In this document: positions 1 through 5,716 of the stretch, in pieces
Position numbering within the stretch: position 1 is the first letter of the stretch
Layout of the letters: the number at the start of each line of letters is the position of its first letter
NCBI GenBank assembly: GCA_002683735.1
Contig: NYTZ01000143.1
Location: 1-5,716 of the forward strand
Source: Flavobacteriales bacterium
Lineage (GTDB): Bacteria > Bacteroidota > Bacteroidia > Flavobacteriales > UA16
Reading direction: 5' to 3'
DNA: 5,716 nucleotides
Translations under genes and position numbers: made by a program
The notes under the pieces: model-generated
The model's input: the letters and a program-made list of their open reading frames with translations, nothing else
Database searches by the model: none
What the model was told of the DNA's origin: nothing

Positions 1-182
1 AGGGCGAAGGCCAAATCCAGCTCGACGCCGCTCAGCATGCGGCAAAGCAGGAACACCGACGCGCTGACCATGGTGAAGGTGAACACGAAGTCCCGCCGCT
101 TGGCCTTGGACTGGTAAATGAGCCGGACGATGATCCAGCAGGACAACAGGTTGGCCGCGAAATGCAGGGCAATCTCGGTCAT
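1..182 (-). CDS. DUF4956 family membrane protein, N-terminal part (cut by left window edge)
   Basis: The gene starts at ATG 182-180 and stays open to the left edge, giving 60 complete codons. The protein begins MTEIALHFAANLL. It has a hydrophobic stretch at residues 5-22, then a basic loop (QSKAKRRDF, residues 24-32), then a second hydrophobic stretch at about 33-49 (FVFTFTMVSASVFLLC), then GVELDLAFA running off the edge. A short helix, the loop with its K-R-R-D element, a second helix, and then the start of a V-E-L-x-x-A-F-A segment match the N-terminus of DUF4956 proteins, small inner-membrane proteins of unknown function. The start overlaps the stop of the upstream VTC gene as ATGA. That supports both the chosen start and translational coupling, and VTC-DUF4956 pairs are common in Bacteroidota. 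By inference it could be a membrane partner of the VTC protein. The family call rests on 60 residues only; the rest lies outside the window. Confidence 0.8.
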   Translation of the reverse strand, partial: MTEIALHFAANLLSCWIIVRLIYQSKAKRRDFVFTFTMVSASVFLLCRMLSGVELDLAFA

Positions 183-997
183 GGTCTCGTTTGGGTTTGC
201 AGGTCCTCGGCCCAGGATCTCGCGTCCTGCAGCCTCCGATAAGTGGCAAGGTAGGTCCGCGCTGCGATGTCCGGGTCACAGGTAAGCCGGGCCATGGTGT
301 ATTTGCTCACACGGGTCTTCCGACCTACCACGCCCTGGCGCTGGTCCCGGCTGCGAAGCCAGCGTTGAGCAGGTCCATACCGGTCCGGACGGGGCTGTTT
401 GACCTCAATGATGGCGAGGCCTTCCAGCAGGGGTTTGGCGTCTTGCCCAACTAGACCGCAGGTAAGTCCACGGTCCAGCGTCAAGCGTTCCTTACGATCG
501 AAATCCACCAGCGTCAACCTTTGGAAAGTGCCGAGCAACCGAGGCTCCAGCTCGACGTCGTCGCTGACGTGTTCTCGAATGAATTCTCGCTCAATGGCCG
601 TGAAGGGCGCAGAGAAATTGGGGGCGCGCTCGACCCTCACCTTTTCCGTCTTGCCGCCCGGAAACCGGCGCTTGGCCTCGAGATAAGTGCGGTCATTGCT
701 CACGTAACGCCGTTCGCGCACCTTCATTCGCCGCGCTCGGCCACGCAGGTGGTCCGTGAGGAAGGGGTCGCCGGGCAGCTCGTAGTAGAGGTTCTCGTAA
801 CGGGAATCGACTTCGCCAGCGACCTCGAGGAGATGCGCGTTGCCTGCCAAGGACTCCACCAGCTCCGGCAACCATGCCTCCGGCACGACGTATTTGGCGT
901 CAAACCGGCGCATCAAATGCACGGATTCCATGTCGGCCAGGCCGGTCCGCTTTACAGTCGAGCAGACCGAGGCCAAAGTCTCAGTCAAGGTGTTCAT
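179..997 (-). CDS. VTC domain (polyphosphate polymerase-type) protein
   Basis: This 272-residue protein has the VTC domain, a triphosphate-tunnel fold. In yeast Vtc4 this domain makes polyphosphate from ATP on a basic tunnel wall; the role of bacterial stand-alone versions is less settled. Expected charged motifs appear in order: RRFDAKY (30-36, family form R-x-D-x-K-Y), DHLRGRARRMKVRERRY (82-98), YLEAKRR (105-111), K116/K119/R121, RKERLTLDRGL (168-178), IIEVK (196-200, tunnel Glu and Lys) and SKYTMA (231-236). No signal peptide or membrane helix is seen, so it is probably cytosolic or held at the membrane by a partner. The ATG at 997 is preferred over Met23, because the segment before RRFDAKY (TGLADMESVHLMR) matches the usual family N-terminus. 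The usual Y-F-D-T motif reads YYEL (71-74) here. Its TGA overlaps the start of the DUF4956 gene. An 88-base gap separates it from the ydbT-like gene, so it may have its own promoter or be read through. It could act on another nucleotide or triphosphate substrate. Confidence 0.87.
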   Translation of the reverse strand: MNTLTETLASVCSTVKRTGLADMESVHLMRRFDAKYVVPEAWLPELVESLAGNAHLLEVAGEVDSRYENLYYELPGDPFLTDHLRGRARRMKVRERRYVSNDRTYLEAKRRFPGGKTEKVRVERAPNFSAPFTAIEREFIREHVSDDVELEPRLLGTFQRLTLVDFDRKERLTLDRGLTCGLVGQDAKPLLEGLAIIEVKQPRPDRYGPAQRWLRSRDQRQGVVGRKTRVSKYTMARLTCDPDIAARTYLATYRRLQDARSWAEDLQTQTRP

Positions 998-1085
998 CCC
1001 ACAGGCGCGGGGAAAATACGCCCCAAACCGCGGAAGGGTTGCTCGCGATTCAGGTCAAAAAAGGAAGCAGGTAAGTCCAGAAGAA

Positions 1086-2642
1086 TCAAGCGCGCCGGCT
1101 TTGCGCATGATGCTGGTTCATCGCCCAGGAGCGGATGGCGTCTCCTTGAGTGCGTCTGATGTAGTTGAACCGCCTTGGCCCCGCTGCCGTGTGAAAAACC
1201 AGATGGCCTATGGCGCGCCGCTCCAGCAGGATGATGCGTTCCCACTCTACCCCTTGAATTTGGGCGAGTCTCAGCAGAATGCGCCGTTGCCAGAACCACC
1301 CCTTTTCGATGACCACCGTGTCAGCATGCACCGCCATGCGCAGCGAAGCGAACCGCTCGGCGGTGGTCCATCCTGTGAAAGCCACCCACAGCGCCGAAAA
1401 CACGGCAGCGGCGGCAACGGACATGAACGTCCACACCCAGACCAGAGGGGCCAACGCCGCAAGCCAGAGCAACCACCGAAGCCTCCGGACCGGGCTCACC
1501 TGCATCACCGGTATCCCTGCTTCCAGATCCGGATAGAGTTCCCCTTCGAGGATGGCCTTGTGCTGGGGCTCCATGGCCGGGAGCATGACACGCAGTCCAC
1601 CTTGCGAGCTGCTTTGCGCCTGCGCCTGTCGGACCTCGAGGGTTTCGAAGCCGAGCTTGCGCCGAATCCAATTGCTCCGCCAGATGGTCACGTGGATGCG
1701 CTCGAACGGCACCTGGAACGTGTTGCGGCGGAGCAGGCCCATGTCGATGTGCAATCCTTCCCTGCCGATGGAGCTTTCCAACCGGTAGTACTTCAGCACG
1801 GCCGTGACGAGGGAGAAGACCACGCCCGACACGAGGAACAGAACCATGCTTGGCAAGATGAGCAGGACGAAAGCCAGGCCCACCAAGGGAGCCAGGAACG
1901 GCGGCAGGCTCTCCGCCCACGAGGTAATCATTTCCGGGCGGTTGCCGATGCCGTAGGAGACAAGCGCAAATCCCGCAAAGGCATTGCGCAGGTGGTTCTG
2001 AGACAACCCCACCTTCAAGAGTCCGCCCAAGGACAGGGAAACGAGTTCGCGTTTCGTGACGTCCGATTCAGGCGAGGCCGTTTCCACCGTCGACTGAAGG
2101 GGGACTGTTGCAGCCCCATCGACGCCTTCTGCTGGACCGGCATCCACTCCGGATTCCACCGCGGACTCCCCCCCTGTTTGCGGCTGTGCCTCTGTTGACC
2201 GTTGGCGCAGCAAGGCCTGCAGGGCGCTCGCCTCTTCCTTGCGGATGGCGACCAGTTGGAGCTCGCTGCCCGCTGAGCCTGCCGTGTCCACCTTCAGGCC
2301 CGTCAGACGGAAGGCCTGCTGGATGGGGCCCTGGAACAGCTGGATGGTCTGGATGCGTTCAAACGGCACCTGCAACCGTTCCCTTCGCAGCACGCCCTTT
2401 TCTACGATGAGGGCGTCGCCAGACACATGATAGGCAAAGCGGAGATAATAGATGAGAGCGTAGACCGCGGACAGGGCGAGGAAGACGGCCCCGCCGATGA
2501 GAATCTTGTGGAACGCGTTGTCGCTGAAGGACGCACCGATGAGCAAGGGCCACGCCTGCTGCCCAAACCGCCACAGGAACTGGGCAGACAGGATGAGCAC
2601 ACCGAGCGGGTGCTGTCGGCGGGGCGACAGGAAGTCCGTCAT
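1086..2642 (-). CDS. ydbT: YdbT-like membrane protein with three bacterial PH (bPH2/DUF304) domains
   Basis: This 518-residue protein matches the architecture of Bacillus YdbT, a membrane protein of about 490 residues. Hydrophobic hairpins lie at about 12-67, 246-283 and 388-424, each followed by a bPH2 unit. The units begin at about 70 (LIVEKGVLRRERLQVPFERI, 78-97), 289 (LHIDMGLLRRNTFQVPFERI, 297-316) and 436 (VVIEKGWFWQRRILL, 443-457). The first two share QVPFERI exactly; the third has diverged (LRLAQIQGVEW, 457-467). An Ala/Ser/Thr/Glu-rich, low-complexity linker covers about 148-197, before the second hairpin. The gene starts at ATG 2642-2640, overlapping the ydbS-like stop as ATGA, so the two products are probably made together and act as one membrane complex. 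In B. subtilis, ydbST belongs to the SigW envelope-stress regulon and contributes to resistance to antimicrobial compounds made by other bacilli. A similar envelope role here is inferred from homology. The symbol is given by family likeness only. Confidence 0.86.
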   Translation of the reverse strand: MTDFLSPRRQHPLGVLILSAQFLWRFGQQAWPLLIGASFSDNAFHKILIGGAVFLALSAVYALIYYLRFAYHVSGDALIVEKGVLRRERLQVPFERIQTIQLFQGPIQQAFRLTGLKVDTAGSAGSELQLVAIRKEEASALQALLRQRSTEAQPQTGGESAVESGVDAGPAEGVDGAATVPLQSTVETASPESDVTKRELVSLSLGGLLKVGLSQNHLRNAFAGFALVSYGIGNRPEMITSWAESLPPFLAPLVGLAFVLLILPSMVLFLVSGVVFSLVTAVLKYYRLESSIGREGLHIDMGLLRRNTFQVPFERIHVTIWRSNWIRRKLGFETLEVRQAQAQSSSQGGLRVMLPAMEPQHKAILEGELYPDLEAGIPVMQVSPVRRLRWLLWLAALAPLVWVWTFMSVAAAAVFSALWVAFTGWTTAERFASLRMAVHADTVVIEKGWFWQRRILLRLAQIQGVEWERIILLERRAIGHLVFHTAAGPRRFNYIRRTQGDAIRSWAMNQHHAQSRRA

Positions 2643-3181
2643 GCGTTGCCGGTGCGGGTGTCCAGGACGCTGCGCAGCACGTCGGCATCCTCCTCGGCGA
2701 GACCCGCGATTCGGAGGTTGCCGCTCCCCCCTGCCGTGTACAGCTTGAGGTGCTTTAATCCGAAGGCCCGTGCCAAAAGCCCTTGGGTCAATTCAAGGTG
2801 CTGGACTTGGCCATACGGCACGGTCACCGTCGAACGGCTGAACCAGCCCGAACGGTAGGTGATGTCCCGGTCCCGGACGGCATAGCCACGTCGCGGAAAA
2901 CCAAAGACCTCCTCAAGCAACCAGAACCCCGCCAAGACCAACTGCAGTCCAACTGGAACGAACCAGAGGCTGACATCCATTTCGATCTGGATGCCCGGCA
3001 CCCAGGCCGCCCAAAATGGCGACAGCAACAGCATAGTGATTATGAATTGGACGGTGCCCCACACCAACAACCGCAGCGTCCTGTAACGCTCGGATACGCC
3101 GGTGTACTCCAATGCCTCGAGGCGCGGCACCTGGGACAGGTCGAGTTCCGGATTGGCGGGAATGTCCATGTCAGGGATCAT
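2639..3181 (-). CDS. ydbS: YdbS-like membrane protein with one bacterial PH (bPH2/DUF304) domain
   Basis: This 180-residue protein has an N-terminal cytosolic tail (1-36), two membrane helices (about 37-59 and 71-90, the first ending LLLSPFWAAW) and one bPH2 domain from about 97 to 175. The domain holds the signature VPYGQVQHLELTQGLLARAF (121-140) followed by GLKHLKLYTAGGSG (141-154), close to the family pattern V-P-x-x-x-I-Q-H-x-E-x-x-x-G and Y-T-A-G-G. Length and layout fit YdbS. Its stop overlaps the ydbT-like start as ATGA, and its ATG overlaps the esterase stop in the same way. A second in-frame Met at residue 5 is an alternative start (codon 3169-3167) that would remove the upstream overlap. 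No clear Shine-Dalgarno sequence is seen, as is usual in Bacteroidota. The function is inferred: a YdbST-type complex in the inner membrane, possibly for envelope-stress or bacteriocin tolerance. Confidence 0.87.
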   Translation of the reverse strand: MIPDMDIPANPELDLSQVPRLEALEYTGVSERYRTLRLLVWGTVQFIITMLLLSPFWAAWVPGIQIEMDVSLWFVPVGLQLVLAGFWLLEEVFGFPRRGYAVRDRDITYRSGWFSRSTVTVPYGQVQHLELTQGLLARAFGLKHLKLYTAGGSGNLRIAGLAEEDADVLRSVLDTRTGNA

Positions 3182-5037
3182 TCGGCCGACAGCCGCTTTT
3201 CGACTGAACCGTCAGAGTACTGGATGAGCACCAGCACCCCCGGCTCGGGTTCAATCTCCCGGCCCAACAGGTCCGTGACGCGGACGACGGTCCGGTCTCC
3301 AGATGGCACAATCTCCCCCACCGACATCGGCTCGCTGCACGCCTGAGCAAAGAACTGCCAAGCCTCGAGAGAGGCGTCAATGTCCTGGTTGCCCCAGGCC
3401 CCCGGCCAGCTGTGCCCCCCGCCTTGAACGGTGTAGAGCCAAACCTGGGGGCAGGAGCCGTCGAGGCCCCACTTCTGATAGTCCACGGTGGACTCATCCC
3501 ACGGCACGGCGTCGGGGAACGCCCCTTCCTCTTGGAGACTGATGCCGAACAGGTTCACGAAGAAGGCCATCGCATCGGGCGTGCTCGGGTACGATCCCCA
3601 GCCGTCTAAGTTTTCCAGGTCTCCCTCATAAAGGCTCACGTCATCGGCCGTTCCATGGATTTCGAGGATGGGCACCATGTACTCGGGGCTGCATTCGGCC
3701 TGGATGTCCGACATGAGGATGCCCGCGATCGGGGCCACAGCCCGGAATTCGGTGGACGCCTCACACGCGAGGAGGTAACAGAAGTCCCCCCCGTTTGAGA
3801 AGCCGGTGGCAAACACTTTGCTGGCGTCGAGGCCGTGGGTGTCGATCAGCGACTGGCGCAGACCCGTTGCGAACGCCACGTCGTCGATGTACTCGTTTTC
3901 GTGGAAGGCGTATCCCACATTCCAGAACTGCTCGCCTTGCCCGTCCTCGGTGCCCTGCGGGTAGCACACTGCAAAGCCATGCTCATCGGCGAGGTTGTTG
4001 AAGTCGGTGAATTGGATCATGCCCTCGGCGTCGCCGGAATACCCGTGGAAAACGAAGACCAACGGGCAATTGTCTGGCGCGTCAGAGGGCTCGTAGTAAT
4101 AGTATTCGCGCAGTTCCTTGCCCTCTGCATACTCTCCGTAGAAGATGCTCGTGATCTCGACGGACTGGCTGTTGTTGCCGGCTACATCGTCGGTGCCGCC
4201 ATTGACCGAGACGACCTCGACCAGCACCGACTCATTTCCGCTGACTTCAAAAGGCAGGGCGCCGCTCAGCTCGAACTCGTCCGAGTCGGCCGTCGCCAGA
4301 CTCACCCCGTCGATGGTCACCTCACCGGATTCGCCTCCCATGCTCCAGGCAATGGTGTACGAGGAAATGGTGTCGGCACCGAGGTTAATCACCGTGCCTA
4401 CGAGGTCTTGTTGGCTTGGGGCAATGACAATGTTGGCCACATCCAGTCCAGTCAAGGCGAGATCGAGTCCACCCGGCTCCAAAACGCTAACGTCGTCGAT
4501 GGCCCAGCCATAGAGCCAGCCTCCACCGTCATTGTAGCGGAACGCGAGGTGGACGGAAGATTGTCCCACCACGTCTTCCAGGTCCACAGCTTCGAATCCC
4601 CAGGCTCCGTCATCGCTGCCGATGAGGGCTTGCATGAGCATCCAGCTTTCGCCGCCATCGAGGCTGTATTCGATGAAGGCGCCCTCTGTATTGCCCTCGT
4701 ACGTACCGCCATCAAAATAGGTGGAGAAGGCGAGCATGGCGTTGTCTACCCCGCTGAAATCCAGCTCGGGCAGGATCAAGTAGTCCTCGCTCTTGTCGCA
4801 GTCGCACCCGTCGTCGTTGGTGGCCACAATCTGACCGTGGGGCGCAATGGTCCACCACTGGCTCTCCAGCTCAGCGCTTGTTCCGGACAACCATCCGCCG
4901 TCGGTGGCCAAGGTCTGCTGGGACCATCCGGCGGGAATACCGTCATCAAAGGTTTCCTGAAGCAGGACCGTTTGCGACATGCCGAGGTGGGCCACCGAGA
5001 TGAAAGAGAAGAACAAAAGAGAAGCACGCTTTATCAT
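3178..5037 (-). CDS. Exported LpqC/PHB-depolymerase-type esterase with choice-of-anchor J and CARDB-like domains and a short T9SS-like tail
   Basis: This 619-residue exported protein has four parts. Residues 1-22 form a signal peptide (MIKRASLLFFSFISVAHLG...). Residues 25-186 resemble a choice-of-anchor J / MAM-like jelly-roll: ETFDDGIPAGW, CDCDKSEDYLILPELDFSG (78-96), and WAIDDVSV (178-185). Residues 190-297 resemble a CARDB-type Ig-like domain. Residues 305-567 are an alpha/beta-hydrolase: HGYSG (331-335, oxyanion region), YPQG (359-362), the nucleophile motif GFSNGG with Ser414, likely Asp465 or Asp466 in HGTADD, and His542 in GGGHSWPG. All three catalytic positions are present. Relatives include feruloyl esterases, acetylxylan esterases and PHB depolymerases; the substrate cannot be told from the sequence. 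The last 36 residues (VVRVTDLLGREIEP...YSDGSVEKRLSAE) look like the end of a T9SS sorting domain without the YPNP strand. The start is supported by the signal peptide. The gene begins 36 bases after the upstream T9SS gene and overlaps the ydbS-like start. Confidence 0.88.
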   Translation of the reverse strand: MIKRASLLFFSFISVAHLGMSQTVLLQETFDDGIPAGWSQQTLATDGGWLSGTSAELESQWWTIAPHGQIVATNDDGCDCDKSEDYLILPELDFSGVDNAMLAFSTYFDGGTYEGNTEGAFIEYSLDGGESWMLMQALIGSDDGAWGFEAVDLEDVVGQSSVHLAFRYNDGGGWLYGWAIDDVSVLEPGGLDLALTGLDVANIVIAPSQQDLVGTVINLGADTISSYTIAWSMGGESGEVTIDGVSLATADSDEFELSGALPFEVSGNESVLVEVVSVNGGTDDVAGNNSQSVEITSIFYGEYAEGKELREYYYYEPSDAPDNCPLVFVFHGYSGDAEGMIQFTDFNNLADEHGFAVCYPQGTEDGQGEQFWNVGYAFHENEYIDDVAFATGLRQSLIDTHGLDASKVFATGFSNGGDFCYLLACEASTEFRAVAPIAGILMSDIQAECSPEYMVPILEIHGTADDVSLYEGDLENLDGWGSYPSTPDAMAFFVNLFGISLQEEGAFPDAVPWDESTVDYQKWGLDGSCPQVWLYTVQGGGHSWPGAWGNQDIDASLEAWQFFAQACSEPMSVGEIVPSGDRTVVRVTDLLGREIEPEPGVLVLIQYSDGSVEKRLSAE

Positions 5038-5073
5038 GCCCCCAAGTTATGCGGAGTAGAGCCGCGCTCAGCG

Positions 5074-5716
5074 TCAGTCCCGGAGAACGAGCCGCAATGG
5101 ACTGTGGCCTTCGATGTGCACAAAATGCAGACCAGGCGCTAACTCAGAAAGGTCCAGCCAATCCCGTTCTCCCCGCACTGTGCCTTCCCAGACCACGGCA
5201 CCAATCCCATTCAGCACCTGCACCCTACTTCCGGCTGCTGCGCCGGACACCAATGCGCCTTCCCGGCTGGGATTGGGATACAACGTCAATGCCGGCGCCA
5301 CCTCGTCCACATCGGTGGACTGGGCGCACGGCGACTCGACCACCCAGCGGTAGAAGTAGTAGTAATAGTCAAGTGGCGAGTCCGTGGTATTACCAGTGAT
5401 GCTCATGCGGTCGGCCACAGCGATAGGAAAGCTTCCCTCGGGGACCGCGTTGTTGCGGAACAGCCCGCCGTTGGTCCCCTCAATGCCGATGGCATACCCG
5501 GATCCGTTGGGAACTTCGACCCCCAGTTGCAGGGTGTTCCATCCCGGTACAAGGTTGAAGGTCTGCTGGAACAGCGTGGTGCCCGCGACATCCTTGACGT
5601 ACACGTCGATGCTAAAGGCCACGTCCGCCTGGACATCCACACTGGTGAGGACGGTCGGCTCCGACACCGAGAACAGCATGTCCCAGCTGTCGTTGTAGTG
5701 GAATCCACCACCGCCC
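5074..5716 (-). CDS. T9SS-sorted exported protein, C-terminal part (cut by right window edge)
   Basis: The frame is open from the right edge to TGA at 5076-5074, giving 213 visible residues; the true start lies outside the window. The internal Met at 5679 is not taken as a start, because the frame continues upstream of it as GGGGFHYNDSWD, in the same domain. Visible residues 10-125 form a beta-rich domain ending LFRNNAVPEGSFPIAVADRM (85-104) and YYYYFYRWVV (117-126). This pattern (L-x-R-N, aromatic-P, Y-Y-Y-F-Y-x-W) recurs just before the sorting domain in many Bacteroidota extracellular proteins, and I know no firm function for it. A spacer (about 127-141) leads to a type A T9SS C-terminal sorting domain: LTLYPNPSREG (143-153), VQVLNGIGAVVWEG (165-178), LDLSELAPGLHFVHIEG (187-203), and the end LRLVLRD. 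The protein should therefore be exported and fixed to or released from the cell surface. Its N-terminal activity is unknown. The same-strand esterase starts 36 bases downstream, so the two are probably cotranscribed. Confidence 0.86.
   Translation of the reverse strand, partial: GGGGFHYNDSWDMLFSVSEPTVLTSVDVQADVAFSIDVYVKDVAGTTLFQQTFNLVPGWNTLQLGVEVPNGSGYAIGIEGTNGGLFRNNAVPEGSFPIAVADRMSITGNTTDSPLDYYYYFYRWVVESPCAQSTDVDEVAPALTLYPNPSREGALVSGAAAGSRVQVLNGIGAVVWEGTVRGERDWLDLSELAPGLHFVHIEGHSPLRLVLRD

Noticed and set aside
998..1085. Promoter or terminator in the 88-base gap between the ydbT-like and VTC genes
   Set aside because: On the minus strand there is a T-run ending in TTTG (1062-1056) and a later GGTTTG (1028-1023). 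The spacing of about 25 bases and the missing TA element fit the Bacteroidota promoter pattern poorly. A GGGG/CCCC mini-hairpin is too weak for a terminator. Left uncalled.
521..1159. Plus-strand open frame of 212 codons spanning the VTC start and the 88-base gap
   Set aside because: It is antisense to a well-supported VTC gene, with no motif and no sign of its own promoter or start signal.
840..2198. Long plus-strand open frame of 452 codons
   Set aside because: It lies antisense to the ydbT-like and VTC genes. Its translation is rich in Arg, His, Gln and Pro with no recognisable motif, as expected for the shadow frame of a GC-rich gene.
5038..5073. Terminator or promoter in the 36-base gap before the esterase
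   Set aside because: The inverted repeat at 5059-5069 has a stem of only 4 bases and no T-run. A TAACTTG element sits almost on the start codon with no matching upstream TTTG. Nothing supports a call.
3835..5142. Long plus-strand open frame of 435 codons
   Set aside because: It is antisense to the esterase, whose catalytic motifs, signal peptide and domain order are clear. The plus-strand product shows no family features.
5350..5375. Short GTA-type repeat, with a similar one at 4092-4106
   Set aside because: Both are simply runs of tyrosine codons (YYYYFY and YYYY) in real proteins, not a separate repeat element.
5677..5679. Possible start codon of the rightmost gene at 5679
   Set aside because: The frame is open upstream to the window edge and the upstream residues (FHYNDSWD) continue the same domain. 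An exported T9SS protein would also need a signal peptide, which is absent at this Met.

Overview
The window looks like chromosomal DNA from a member of the Bacteroidota. Two neighbouring genes encode exported proteins with features of type IX secretion system (T9SS) cargo: a YPNP-type C-terminal sorting domain, a 'choice-of-anchor J'-like domain, and a short 'DLLGRE...DGSVEK' tail. The T9SS is essentially confined to this phylum. GC content looks high for the group (estimated by eye at about 60%). A marine Flavobacteriales or Cryomorphaceae-like lineage is plausible but not proven. No tRNA, rRNA, CRISPR array, insertion sequence or phage gene was seen.

All six genes run on the minus strand, so transcription goes from high to low coordinates. 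In that order they are: (1) the C-terminal part of an exported T9SS-sorted protein, cut by the right window edge; (2) after 36 bases, a 619-residue exported alpha/beta-hydrolase of the LpqC / PHB-depolymerase / feruloyl-esterase type with N-terminal adhesion-like domains; (3) a 180-residue YdbS-like membrane protein with a bacterial PH (bPH2) domain; (4) a 518-residue YdbT-like membrane protein with three bPH2 repeats; (5) after 88 bases, a 272-residue VTC (polyphosphate-polymerase type) domain protein; (6) the start of a DUF4956 membrane protein, cut by the left window edge and too incomplete to appear as a closed ORF.

Packing is very tight. Three junctions (esterase/YdbS, YdbS/YdbT, VTC/DUF4956) are ATGA overlaps, where the upstream TGA stop and the downstream ATG start share bases. 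This suggests translational coupling in two blocks, esterase-ydbS-ydbT and VTC-DUF4956, separated by an 88-base gap. YdbS and YdbT are known partners, and VTC with DUF4956 is a recurrent bacterial pair. What may be new is that the two pairs lie side by side, and that a secreted esterase is coupled to a bPH2 pair. I saw no sign of a wholly new system; the most interesting points are these couplings and the domain architecture of the exported proteins.
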